Shown here: positions 45,326 to 54,424 of the stretch, piece after piece | How the letters are laid out: the number at the start of each line of letters is the position of its first letter | Position numbering within the stretch: position 1 is the first letter of the stretch | Assembly: GCA_041399085.1 (NCBI GenBank) | Contig: JAWKTM010000008.1 | Coordinates: 124,001 to 188,000, forward strand | Length of the DNA stretch: 64,000 nt | From: JAWKTM01 sp041399085 | GTDB lineage: Bacteria; Planctomycetota; Planctomycetia; Pirellulales; Pirellulaceae | Direction: 5' to 3' | The notes under the pieces: model-generated | Told to the model about the DNA's origin: nothing | The model's input: only the letters and a program-made list of their open reading frames with translations | Database searches by the model: none | Position numbers and translations under genes: made by a program

Positions 45326-46576
45326 TTAAAACTTCGGGATAATTACGACCGAATTGATTCCGAGCATACCGAACGAATTATTGAGCAGATACCGGACTTT
45401 GCCCAGTTCCCGCGGTTGATTCATCACCAATCCGTTTAGATCGCATTCGGGATCAAGCTGATCGATGTTGATCGTGGCGTGACATACGCCATCCTGGAAA
45501 GCCGACAGATTCCCCGCCAGCTCCAAAGCTCCGGCCTGCGCCCATACAGTGCCCGATGAAGCTTTTCGTATTGTTGAAGTGAACGTTCGTTGACTCGCCA
45601 AACACTCGCCGCAAGGCGGCGCACTCTTGAGCGTCGCCTTGCCCCGTGCCCGTGGCGTGCGTGCTAACGATGTCGATTTGATCGGCCGGACAAGCCGGCG
45701 CGTCGCAAAGCCAGCTCGACACATTCGGCCTGCCGCTCTGGGTTCGGCAACACAAAGTCCGTGGCGTCGGTGTTCATCGCATAACCGACGAGTTCACCGT
45801 AGATCGGCACCCCGCCGCTTCGCATCGTCCAAACGCTCCAGCGTATAAACGCACGCGCCCTCAGCGACCACGATTCCATTGCGGTCCACGTCGAACGGCC
45901 GGCTGGCTCGCGCCGGATCGGGGTGCTCGGCCAGTGCACCTTGGCTCTTGAAGCTGGCGAAAATCCCGAACGTGTGAATACTTTCCGAAACGCCGCCGGC
46001 CAACGCCAAATCGCATTCGTCCAGCCGCAGCATCTGAGCCCCCTGAATCAAGCCCGCGTTGCCCGCCGCGCATGCCGCGCCGATCGTGTAGTGCGGCCCG
46101 GTGATTCCCATGTTCAACGCCACTTCGCCGGCCGGGTTGTTGGCGACCGTTCGAGGATTGTGATGGTGCGACCAAAACTGCGTGTCGTAGTCGTAGCCCT
46201 TGAGCTCGTAAATCTCGTTCTCGGTCTCGACATTGCCGTGTTCGGTAACGCCCAGATAGATGCCGACCCGCGATTTATCTACGTTTTCCCAGTCGATCCC
46301 GGAATCCTTAACCGCTTCGTTCGAGGCGTAAACGCCGACGCTGCCGGCTCGCGTGCCGCGACGCAGATCGCGTCGGGACTGATATCGCGTGACCTCGAAA
46401 TTACAGATTCCAGCCAATGTCTTACCGACATAGCGAATCTCGTAATCGCTGACTCCGCTGCGGCCGTTGAGCAACGCGTCGCGAAACTCGGCCAAGTTGT
46501 TGCCGTTCGGCGCGGTCAGACCGATACCGGTAATCACGATCCGCTGATGATCGGGCAGCTTCGAGGGCGCAATCAT
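45326..46576 (-). pseudogene. Beta-ketoacyl-ACP synthase (FabF-like), three frameshifts
   Basis: From ATG 46576 the first frame gives RIVITGIGLTAPNGNNLAEFRDALLNGRSGVSDYEIRYVG. The active-site Cys is in YTIGAACAAGNAGLIQGAQML, and the frame reaches ERLDDAKRRG. Three shifts near 45810, 45695 and 45525 move through GVPIYGELVGYAMNTDATDF, then IVSTHATGTGQGDAQE (first active His) and NNTKSFIGHCMGAG (second active His), then GALELAGNLSAFQDG, ending at 45326 in GMLGINSVVIIPKF. All three catalytic residues are present. The corrected protein has about 415 residues. It condenses acyl-ACP with malonyl-ACP and, with the adjacent ACP and FAD enzyme, forms a small dedicated lipid or polyketide locus. Confidence 0.88.
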
Positions 46577-46711
46577 GACCGCGATTCCGAGACAGAAGGC
46601 GAATGCCGATGGGCGGGTAGGAGGCAAATCCAGCAAACCGTTGAAAGTAGCGGCTTATTCCGCATCTGGCAAGCGGCAGAAATCCGCCGATTCGCGCCGC
46701 GGTCAGCGACT

Positions 46712-47182
46712 CTACAACTCGTTCGAGCCTTCCTTGCCACGCTGCCGTTCGGGCGGCGAGTGCCCGTTGCCCGAATCATGGCGTCGCAGCTCCGCGCGCA
46801 ACCGCTCGGCTTCCGCTTCCAACTTCGCACGCTCTACCGCCACGTTCCGGCGAACGCTGCGAAAGAACCGCTGCGAGCTGAACATGTCGGCGGCTGCCAA
46901 CGCCAGAATCGCCACGACCAACATCAGTACGCCCATCCAAAACATGGCCACCGCCTGCGGATCGTTGACCCACAGGCCCACGAAGACGGCGATTCCCACG
47001 AGCCCGATCAGGCCGTTCGTCAATGTGCGACGCCGGAATTGACGGTCGAAATAATCCGCTTCCGCAGCGCTCGCCGAGTCACTGCCTTCGGTCAAGTAAG
47101 TCCGACGCACCGCCCAAGTGCGCAGCGACAACAGCACGGCGACGACAACCAAGAACAGTGCGAACGTAACTTGAACGATCAT
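46712..47182 (-). CDS. Hypothetical membrane protein (three helices)
   Basis: The 156-residue protein starts at ATG 47182. Three predicted membrane helices are visible: VTFALFLVVVAVLLSL (about 4-20), NGLIGLVGIAVFVGLWV (about 56-73) and VAMFWMGVLMLVVAILALAAADMF (about 78-100). A charged helix follows (RSVRRNVAVERAKLEAEAERLRAELRRHDSG) that is probably a coiled coil in the cytoplasm. I do not recognise a family. It lies about 135 bp upstream of the ketosynthase gene on the same strand, and the two may or may not be in one operon. Confidence 0.65.
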   Translation of the reverse strand: MIVQVTFALFLVVVAVLLSLRTWAVRRTYLTEGSDSASAAEADYFDRQFRRRTLTNGLIGLVGIAVFVGLWVNDPQAVAMFWMGVLMLVVAILALAAADMFSSQRFFRSVRRNVAVERAKLEAEAERLRAELRRHDSGNGHSPPERQRGKEGSNEL

Positions 47183-47313
47183 GACGGGCTTTCAAGCGTC
47201 GGCCGGGCGACTCGGAGGCGCATCGCTGGGGCTACCATGGGTCGATCCCAAACACACCCATAAAACCTACGTGCCTGGGGTCGGAGCGAAGCGAAGCCCC
47301 CAGTCGCAACACG

Positions 47314-48303
47314 CTACTTCAGCGACTTCAGCCACTCCAGCACGACCCAACCAACTTTGGCGAGCGACTCGCCCGAGCATTTGTCGACGGTATCTTGTTC
47401 CGTGTGCCAGTACGAAGGCGCTCGCAGACCGGGACGCGGATAGTCGAAGTCGATCAAGTCGCAGGTTGGGATCTTGGCGATATTGTTCAACGGCAGATGG
47501 TCGTCGCGGATTTCATGCCGCGACCGCGGTTTGAATTCGTCCACGCCCAACCGCTGAGCCGTTTTCCAAATGCCCAGCGTCACATCGCGAGCGTTCCGCA
47601 AGCTGAAAACTTCGTAGTAAAGCTGCAAATCGGCGTCGCCAACCATGTCGAACAACACGCCGGCTCGATAGCGCACGTCACTGGTGCCGCGGGCGTATTC
47701 CTGGGCGAAATGTGTCGAGCCGAGAAAGTAGTAGTCTTTGTCGCGACTCTCGTCGAACACCAACTCTTCGCCGTCAAACAGCACGAAGTCGACGCCGTAC
47801 CGCGAATTCAACTCGCCCATGTGATGAGCCAACTCGGCCAGCAGCGCCACGCCGCTGCCGCCGTCGTTCGCGCCTACAAAGACGCCCCGCGGATTCGTCC
47901 GATCACGGTCGGGGAAAGGCCGCGTATCGTAGTGAGCGCACAACAGAATTCGCTCGCGCCGCTCGGGATGCCATTCGACCAGCATATTCTTGATCGCCAC
48001 CGGATCGCCGGTTTCTGGATGCCGCACGGAAAACTCTTGCATCGAGACTCGCCCGCCCAAGTTGGCGAAGTGTTCGGTCAGCCAGCGCTGTTGCTGCAAC
48101 ATGCCAGGCGAACCGCTGGGCCTCGGACCGATTTGGCAGATCTCTTTGAGATAGCCGTACGCGCGATCTCCGTCGACCGGGATGCGTCGAGCGGTCGACT
48201 GGCCGTTGCTGTGCGACGTCAGCCAATAAGCCGAAGCTCCGACCAACAGCAGAACGGCCAGACCCACCGCCAGCGTGGGAAGAGTCGATTTTCTCGCTGT
48301 CAT
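47314..48303 (-). CDS. M28 family zinc peptidase / glutaminyl-cyclase-like
   Basis: The 329-residue protein has an N-terminal membrane anchor or signal (LPTLAVGLAVLLLVGASAYWL). The M28 metal ligands are visible: His124 and Asp126 (LLCAHYDTRP), Asp147 (VGANDGGSG), Glu179/Glu180 (LFDGEELVFDE), an Asp in VLFDMVGD, and the C-terminal His in SYWHTEQDT. The arrangement (HYDTRP, ANDGGSGV, HTEQDT) fits the M28 subgroup that includes glutaminyl-peptide cyclotransferases, so either aminopeptidase or cyclase activity is possible. It should act in the periplasm, bound to the membrane. It is followed 131 bp downstream by the three-helix protein. Confidence 0.9.
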   Translation of the reverse strand: MTARKSTLPTLAVGLAVLLLVGASAYWLTSHSNGQSTARRIPVDGDRAYGYLKEICQIGPRPSGSPGMLQQQRWLTEHFANLGGRVSMQEFSVRHPETGDPVAIKNMLVEWHPERRERILLCAHYDTRPFPDRDRTNPRGVFVGANDGGSGVALLAELAHHMGELNSRYGVDFVLFDGEELVFDESRDKDYYFLGSTHFAQEYARGTSDVRYRAGVLFDMVGDADLQLYYEVFSLRNARDVTLGIWKTAQRLGVDEFKPRSRHEIRDDHLPLNNIAKIPTCDLIDFDYPRPGLRAPSYWHTEQDTVDKCSGESLAKVGWVVLEWLKSLK

Positions 48304-48668
48304 GCGATGTGTCTCGTAGGTCGTTCGTGCAAAAATTGGCGGTCTTGTGACGACCGGCTTGAATGAGGTTTGCCCGTTAAACCTAGCCCGGACCCGTGCG
48401 TCGAGGCAAGTCGAATCGAATTCGGACGAACGGTCTCATGTGTAAAAGTGTCACGGCAACCCGCAGTCACTTTGTCCATTGGAAAGTGGCCAACGGCACA
48501 CACATTGCCTTAGAATGACGAAGAGTCGCGGCGATTGCCAAATTGACTCGGCGGCAAGCCTGAATTGCGCTCTTATCGACCAGGGCGGTCGGTCATCGAC
48601 CGTACTTGGGAGTGGCGAGGTGCCATTCGATCGAGCGAGGAAGTTTCGTTTTCTTTGGGAGGTAAACC
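48304..48668. other. Intergenic region between M28 peptidase and atypical regulator
   Basis: About 365 bp, divergent, with no recognisable gene. A GGGAGG ribosome-binding site just before 48669 belongs to the regulator. No clear hairpin or repeat is visible. Confidence 0.4.
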
Positions 48669-49376
48669 ATGCTTTCGGAATGCGTGGGCGTTGAACAACA
48701 GAAGCCAAATGATTGGCTCGGAAAAAATGAGGGACCAGAAATGGAGCAATTTGGAAACGAATCAAGTGCTAAGAAAGCTGCGTCGGTGATGCTGGTGGCG
48801 GTGGACGACGACGAACTCGACGCGCTCGAGGACGCCGTTCCCGAGTCGCGCTACCAAGTCTACTCGGCCAACAGCGTGGCCAAGGCGATGGAACGAATCG
48901 ACGAGTCGGTCGATGTGATTGTGACCGGCTTGGATTTGGGCAACAACACCGCGATCCAGTTCATGACGCATTGGCGCGAAGTCAGCCCCGACACGCGTTT
49001 CATCGTCGTCGCACCCGGCTCGAACGAAGATGAATGCGTCAAGGCGTTGCAAGCCGGCGCGAACGATTGCGTTCGCCTGCCCCTGAACCCGGAAGAATTA
49101 CAGATTCGCGTTTGTCGTGCGGTTGAACAGCGGTTGCTCGAGCAGCGGTTGTACGAATTGGCTCGCAAACCCGTCTCCAAAAGCGGGCCCACGACCTTCA
49201 ACGGCAAGAAGCTGCACGAAATGGAGCGCGAGGCGATCGAAGCCGCGCTGGAAGCCTATCACGGCAACCGCACGCATGCCGCCGACGCGTTGGGCATTTC
49301 CGTCCGCACGCTTCAGCGAAAGATTAAGGCTTGGGGTTTGGCGCCGCCACGCGATGGCCGCTCCGCTGCCTACTAG
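48669..49376 (+). CDS. Atypical response regulator with Fis-type HTH
   Basis: The 235-residue protein starts at ATG 48669 behind GGGAGG. The receiver-like domain (about 38-155) keeps the acidic pocket (VAVDDDELDALED) and the overall pattern. At the expected phospho-acceptor site, however, the sequence is VIVTGLDLGNN, so the aligned Asp is replaced by Gly (an Asp sits two positions later). At the C-terminal side, the KP motif is LPLNPEE without the usual Lys. A Fis-type helix-turn-helix follows (AIEAALEAYHGNRTHAADALGISVRTLQRKIKAWG). It probably acts independently of phosphorylation, or through a different signal. It is a monocistronic unit. Confidence 0.85.
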   Translation: MLSECVGVEQQKPNDWLGKNEGPEMEQFGNESSAKKAASVMLVAVDDDELDALEDAVPESRYQVYSANSVAKAMERIDESVDVIVTGLDLGNNTAIQFMTHWREVSPDTRFIVVAPGSNEDECVKALQAGANDCVRLPLNPEELQIRVCRAVEQRLLEQRLYELARKPVSKSGPTTFNGKKLHEMEREAIEAALEAYHGNRTHAADALGISVRTLQRKIKAWGLAPPRDGRSAAY

Positions 49377-49600
49377 ATTATTTTCCACGAGTGGTTTCAG
49401 CCGCTCGTCGCGCACGCGATGAGTTGCCAAGTAACCGCTCTCGATGTTTTCAAGTGCAGTGCCACGGGTTTGCGTTTCCGAAGAACCTCGTGGCGCCAGC
49501 AACCAGGCCGATTGCTGTCGTTGCGAGTGTTCTTCTACCAAGGAGATTCACGACTCGCGTCGTTATCTGCCATCGGCGGAATGACATTGGCATATCTTGG

Positions 49601-49638
49601 AAGGCGACCGCTGCTATGATGGCGGTCGCCTTTTTTTT
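49601..49638 (+). terminator. Rho-independent terminator after the atypical regulator
   Basis: An 11-bp stem (AAGGCGACCGC with GCGGTCGCCTT) and a 10-nt loop run directly into a tract of eight T residues. It sits 225 bp after the regulator stop and 35 bp before the GTG start of fxsA. Confidence 0.9.
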
Positions 49639-49672
49639 GGACCATGCCTTCTAAATCCCCGCGGCTTTTTTC

Positions 49673-50221
49673 GTGTTCTTCCGCCTGCTGCTGTTGTTTA
49701 TCATTGTGCCGCTCGTCGAACTGGCGCTGCTGCACTACGTGGCTCAAGCGACCAGCCTGTGGTTCACAATCGGACTGGTGCTCGTCACTGGGTTTGTCGG
49801 CACTTGGCTGGCGAAACAACAAGGCTGGCGAGTCTGGAACACGATCCGCGAAGAGTTGTTCTCGGGCCGCATGCCAACGCAATCGATGTTGGACGGCGCG
49901 ATGATTCTGGTCGCCGGCGCGCTGCTGCTGACGCCCGGAATCCTGACCGACGCGTTCGGCCTGACGCTGCTCGTCCCGTTCTGTCGACGCGTGTACAAAG
50001 TTTGGCTAACCCGCTGGTTCCGCTCACGGTTTCGCGTCGAGTCATTTACGAACTTCGGACAACGAACTTCCGATGCCAATCACGTCGACCGCCGCCGCTA
50101 CGAAGAGCACAACTACGAAGAACGCCGCTTCGACAACTCGGCCCAGCACCCCAACCGCTCCGAAGTCATCGACTCCTACGTAGTCGGCCGCTCCGACGAA
50201 GAAGCTGATAACCAATCGTGA
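49673..50221 (+). CDS. fxsA: FxsA family membrane protein
   Basis: The 182-residue protein starts at GTG 49673 (MFFRLLLLFIIVPLVELALLHYV). It shows the FxsA pattern: helix 1, then the conserved GTWLAKQQGWRVWNTIREELFSGRMPTQSMLDGAMILVAGALLLTPGILTDAFGLTLL. Three to four membrane helices fill the first 115 residues, and a charged C-terminal tail follows (RRRYEEHNYEERRFDN). FxsA in Escherichia coli is an inner membrane protein linked to suppression of F-plasmid exclusion of phage T7; a wider role is unknown. Its stop overlaps the start of the next gene by 4 bp (GTGA), so they are coupled. Confidence 0.92.
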   Translation: MFFRLLLLFIIVPLVELALLHYVAQATSLWFTIGLVLVTGFVGTWLAKQQGWRVWNTIREELFSGRMPTQSMLDGAMILVAGALLLTPGILTDAFGLTLLVPFCRRVYKVWLTRWFRSRFRVESFTNFGQRTSDANHVDRRRYEEHNYEERRFDNSAQHPNRSEVIDSYVVGRSDEEADNQS

Positions 50222-51795
50222 AACGAACTCCTCACACCACGGCCTCCCGGCTCACAATCTTCATTCTCCTGAGTGGCGTACTGCCGAATGCCGCCGCGCT
50301 CCAAGCCTGGGACGATCGCGGCCCCATGCGGCCCGACGCGGGGCTGAAAAACATTCAGCCCGACGGCATTCAAGGGACGTTGATTCTCGCAGGCGGCGAA
50401 ACGCTGCCCGAGCCAGCCGTCGCGGCATTCGTGTCGACCATCGGCGATCAAGCAACCGCGTTGGTCATTGCGGGCGACGCGGACGAATCGAACCCAGCCA
50501 CGAGCAAATCGCCGGCGTGGATGGCCGAAGCCGGCGTTCCTCACACCCTTTTCGCCTGGAGAGCCTCCGATCGTGAGGCCGAGGCCGACGCACGAACGCT
50601 ATCCGCCGCCATCAATATGGTTCGCGGCGTCTGGATCACCGCCGATGGGGCCAGTCGTCTAACAGCAGTTGGCGGCAATCGCGATGTTGCCTCCGCGTTC
50701 CAAAAACTCCTGGACCGCGGCGGAGTGATCGGCGGCGCTTCGGCCGGCGCGGCGGTCCTATCTCAAACCATGTTCGACTTCGGCATCGAAATCGAACCGA
50801 ACACGGCCATCCTCGTTCACGGTCGACGAATGCAAGTGGTCGGCAAAGGCGAGGTCACACTGACTCTGGCGAAATGCGACTATCGCGAACTCGAACAAGT
50901 GCGGCTCAAGAGTCCGTCGACCGCGGATCTCACGCAGTGGACCCGAGCGGCCCGCACGCGAAACCTGGGGATCGATCCGGGAACGCCGCGGCTCGGTCAG
51001 CCTCAAGTCCAATCGGGTTCGCTCGTGATCGTGGGCGGCGGACGCATGCCCCAATCCGTCGCCGATCGCTTTATCGAACTCGCCGGCGGCCCGGAAGCTC
51101 GAATCGTTTATCTGCCCACGGCCGTTCCGCGCGACGAAGCCCGCAAACAGGGCGTGCCTCGTTTCCTGCAACAAGCCGAGATCGCCGACGTCACGGTCTT
51201 GCCACAAATGGGCCGGCGGGAAGTCGCCGAGCCGGCGTTTCAAGAAGCGTTGAAATCGGCAACCGGCATTTGGTTCGGCGGCGGCCGACAATGGAACTTC
51301 GTCGACGCCTATGAGGACACCAACGCGATCCAACTGTTTCACGACGTGCTGGCTCGCGGCGGCGTGATCGGCGGCAGCTCGGCCGGCGCGACGATCCAAG
51401 GCGAGTTCCTCGTGCGCGGCCATCCGCTGGGCAACACGATCATGATGGCCGAAGGCTACGAACGCGGCTTCGGCTTCCTGCCAGGCACGGCCATCGACCA
51501 ACACTTTGCCCAACGCCGTCGCCAGCCCGACTTGATCCCCGTCGTGCGGCAACACCCCGGCCTGCTCGGCATCGGCATCGACGAATCGACCGCCCTGATC
51601 GTCCAAGGCCACACGGCCGAAGTCCTGGGCGACCACGCCGCCCATTTCCTCACGTCGGACAAGCTCCCAACCGCCGACACCGCCGCCGCCAATTTCGCCT
51701 CGTTCTATCACACCGTGAAATCCGGCGAGTCGCTCGATCTCCGTGAACTCCAGCGAGCCGCCTCGAATCCGCCCGCCGCTCCGATCGGCGAATAG
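50218..51795 (+). CDS. Secreted tandem cyanophycinase-like (peptidase S51) protein
   Basis: The 525-residue protein begins at GTG 50218 with a signal peptide (LTIFILLSGVLPNAAALQAW). It contains two cyanophycinase-type domains in series. The first (about 50-240) has the nucleophile elbow GVIGGASAGAAVLSQ; the second (about 270-500) has GVIGGSSAGATIQGE with the upstream FGGGRQWNFVDAY and the downstream GIGIDESTALIVQG. Each elbow has a serine of GxSAG type, so both units could be active. Cyanophycinases cleave cyanophycin to beta-Asp-Arg. No cyanophycin synthetase is seen nearby, so the natural substrate may be another iso-peptide, perhaps a wall component. It overlaps fxsA by 4 bp. Confidence 0.85.
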   Translation: MKRTPHTTASRLTIFILLSGVLPNAAALQAWDDRGPMRPDAGLKNIQPDGIQGTLILAGGETLPEPAVAAFVSTIGDQATALVIAGDADESNPATSKSPAWMAEAGVPHTLFAWRASDREAEADARTLSAAINMVRGVWITADGASRLTAVGGNRDVASAFQKLLDRGGVIGGASAGAAVLSQTMFDFGIEIEPNTAILVHGRRMQVVGKGEVTLTLAKCDYRELEQVRLKSPSTADLTQWTRAARTRNLGIDPGTPRLGQPQVQSGSLVIVGGGRMPQSVADRFIELAGGPEARIVYLPTAVPRDEARKQGVPRFLQQAEIADVTVLPQMGRREVAEPAFQEALKSATGIWFGGGRQWNFVDAYEDTNAIQLFHDVLARGGVIGGSSAGATIQGEFLVRGHPLGNTIMMAEGYERGFGFLPGTAIDQHFAQRRRQPDLIPVVRQHPGLLGIGIDESTALIVQGHTAEVLGDHAAHFLTSDKLPTADTAAANFASFYHTVKSGESLDLRELQRAASNPPAAPIGE

Positions 51796-51819
51796 ATCGC
51801 CCGGCGAAAGAGCTGGAAG

Positions 51820-52075
51820 CCCATTGCAACTTTTTGCAGTGCCCCAAAAATCGATTCGTCGACCGTTGCAGCTTCTGCAACGGCCAAAAATCAATTTGTC
51901 GGCCGTTACAATTTCTGCACTGGGCAAAAAATCGATTCGACGGCCGTTACAACTTTTGCACTTGATGAAAAATCGATTTGTCGGCCACCGCAACTTTCCG
52001 CACTGGGCAAAAATCGATTCGCGGGCCATTGCAACTTTTCGAACGGCCAATTCGGCGGTTTTTCATGGCCCAGGA
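51820..52075. repeat. About 41-bp imperfect tandem repeats, five to six copies
   Basis: The unit combines an AAAATCGATTCGTCGG core with a GCCGTTGCAACTTTTGCA-like part. Cores begin near 51846, 51886, 51927, 51968 and 52009 (spacing 40-41 bp). The CGTTGCA and TGCAACG halves can form small hairpins (clearest at 51863-51882). Read on either strand it gives no plausible protein. It begins about 25 bp after the cyanophycinase-like gene. Confidence 0.8.
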
Positions 52076-52079
52076 GGCT

Positions 52080-52960
52080 CGACGAGTGCATACGAGCACG
52101 CATGCAGCAAGAGTTCGACGATTTTAACGCACGGTTTGCATCGTGCTTGTATTTCGGTGAACGCAGGAAGCGTGAAACGCAAAGTCGCCAAGGCTAGGGA
52201 TGCAAGGGAGAAACAGACGCGAATGGAAAGTCCGGCCCGGCGACACCGGAGGCTCGCGCCGTGCCGCTTACATCTTCTGGCGTCTTGCGTCCTCGCGCCT
52301 TTGCGTTGCCTTCGAACGATCGGCAAGTAAGAACATACGAGCACGCAGTGCAAGCAAGTGAGTTCGACGATCTCATCGCCCGCGCATCGGGCTTGTATTT
52401 CGAAAGAACGCAGGGAAGCGTGAAAGTAAAGTCGCCGGGCGCGCTAGGACGCAAGGGAGAAACAGACGCGAATGGAAAGTCCGTCTTGCGACACCGGAGG
52501 CTCGCGGCCAGGCCGCTTACATCTTCTGGCGTTCCTTGCGTCCTTCGCGCTTTTGCGTTGCCTTCTTCTGAACGATCGGCAAGTAAAAACATACGAGCAC
52601 GCAGTGCAGCAGAGTTCGACGATTCACTTGCTCGCGCATCGGGCTTGTATTTCGGTGAACGCAGGGAAGCGTGAACGCAAAGTCGCCAGGCGCTAGGACG
52701 CAAGGGAGAAACAGACGCGAATGGAAAGTCCGTCTTGCGACACCGGACGGCTCGCGCCGTGCCGCTTACATCTTCTGGCGTCTTTGCGTCCTCGCCTTTG
52801 CGTTGTTTTCTTCGAACGATCGGCAAGTAAAAACTTACCAGCACGCAGCGCAAGCAAGTGAGTTCGACGATTCGCGCTCGCTCGCGCATCGTGCTTGTAT
52901 TGGACGGACGCCGGGAAGACACCGACGGCTCGCCGTGCCGCTTGCCTTCATGGCGTGGGC
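52080..52960. repeat. About 250-bp imperfect direct repeats, three to four copies
   Basis: The anchor GCTTGTATT(TCGG) recurs near 52145, 52391, 52643 and 52893 (spacings 246, 252, 250 bp). Each unit contains GGGAGAAACAGACGCGAATGG, GACACCGGAGGCTCGCG and CTTACATCTTCTGGCGT. Inside a unit, AACGCAAA...GGACGCAA near the start is complementary to TTGCGTCC...TTTGCGTT about 110 bp later, so each copy can fold into a long stem-loop. Copies differ by substitutions and small indels. Long open frames across it (for example on the minus strand) are by-products of the repeat. Confidence 0.85.
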
Positions 52961-52966
52961 CGTGGC

Positions 52967-54009
52967 CTACTTGGCCTTCAGCAATTCCACCATGGCTTTC
53001 CTGCGCCTCGCCGACGTTCATATACGTCTTGGCGTTGCCGCCATAGTGAGCGTTCGACGGCGCCCATGCTCAGCGGATGCGAGTAGACTGTGGCCACGGT
53101 GCCTTTGAATTCCGGGTGGCGATTCGGATCGGCGACGGCGAACTTCGCTTCGATAATGTCCTTCTCGGTACCCTGCGTTGTCCTGTCGGTCTGACCGAGC
53201 GTCGCCATCACAAACGGGGCATTGGGAGCGTCGAAATCCTTAGCAGCGACTCGATCAGACGCACGAGGTTCGGCTCGTATTTCTGTGAGTGGCCTGGGTT
53301 GTAACGGTCCTTGTCACCTTGCCACCAAAAGAATCCGGCGATCTCATAATCCGTCGCGCCGGGGTAATACGTATCCAACTTGGCCAGCACCTCTTTGGCC
53401 GGCGCGATGTCACCGTCGTATTGCAGACCGGCTTGCCAACCGATCCGTTTCGGCTCCGTCCCCTTTTCCCAACGGTCGGGGCTCTGCCCGTAGCCGGCAT
53501 ACACGTAGGTCTTGCCGTCCTTGGGATCGGTGAATTCATACGAAGGCGAACCGGGCGGAAGCAGGTCCCAACCCAGCGAGCGGTTGCCGATCGCACTCTT
53601 AAGGATCAATACCGGTTCGTCGTGGAATTCGCCCAAGTAGTTGCCGATGCCGATTTCGACGCCGATCTTGCCGCCGGCGACCTTCAGCCAATCGTTCTTT
53701 CGCACCTGCGTCCTGCCCGGACCGCCGCTGCCCATGACCGCCACGTTGCGGACATCCTTCCGCTCGGTCCAATTACCGGCGTCGTCGACCAGATACGGAT
53801 ACAAGCCCTCGCTCTTGACCGCGTGTTCCAGCGTGCCGTCGGCGTCGCCCGCCACCTTGCCGAATTCGAGCATGTTGGATTGGCCCAACAGGATGTAAAC
53901 CTTCACCGGCTTCGACATATCCGCCGGCTTTCCGTCGGGATCAGGCAATTCGGCCGCGTCCCAAGCCGGGCGAGGCCACCATCACGAGACTGGCGAGCAC
54001 AAGTAACAT
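52967..54009 (-). pseudogene. Sialate O-acetylesterase-like (SASA) protein, several frameshifts
   Basis: From ATG 54009 a signal peptide reads MLLVLASLVMVASP. A break near 53970 leads to PAWDAAELPDPDGKP and the catalytic GQSN motif (KVYILLGQSNMLEFG). The family body follows (VLILKSAIGNRSLGWDLLPPGSPS, GFFWWQGDKDRYNPGHSQKYEPNLVRLI). A break near 53235 leads to KDFDAPNAPFVMATLGQT and PEFKGTVATVYSHPL. A break near 53055 leads to GGNAKTYMNVGEA, and one more near 52990 leads to MVELLKAK and a stop at 52967. SASA (PF03629) enzymes hydrolyse acetyl or other esters on carbohydrates. Ser, Asp and His motifs remain visible. The gene is embedded between two repeat blocks. Confidence 0.8.
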
Positions 54010-54424
54010 CGAATTCCACAAGTTGTTCACGCTGTCGTCCTTTTCGTCAGTTGAAAAATGAATTCGGATTCCCTTCCGCCGCCGATCGGAGTCCAACGCA
54101 CAGGCCGCCAACCCGTTCCGGCCGCGGCCCAGGCATCCCGATCGAGAACGAAGCCGTACAGTCTGCGCTCGCCGCCACGCCGAGTCCATCCGCTGTCGGA
54201 ACTTTTTCACGATCGAATGCCTTCGCGCACGTGCAAGTCGACGCCCGTAGCTGCCGAATGCCGAGCGTTTTTGTCCGACTTCGCGATGAGATGCACTGTT
54301 GGACGCCTTTCGCTTAAGCTTCCTGTACGGAGTACTGAAGGGCATCGAGATTGAATGATCCCGCCGACGTTCGCCACCAGTTTTAATAGACGGATAAATG
54401 GAAAGCACACCATCGACTCTATCA

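Noticed and set aside
46712..48303. Long plus-strand open frames opposite the ketosynthase and M28 genes
   Set aside because: Conserved catalytic motifs are all on the minus strand; the plus frames show no domain.
50758..52050. 430-codon minus-strand open frame
   Set aside because: It is the shadow of the cyanophycinase-like gene continued into the 41-bp repeats; the plus strand has the conserved motifs.
52194..53021. 275-codon minus-strand open frame with repeated YKPDARA peptides
   Set aside because: The peptide repeats mirror the 250-bp DNA repeat, and only its first residues belong to the SASA gene tail.
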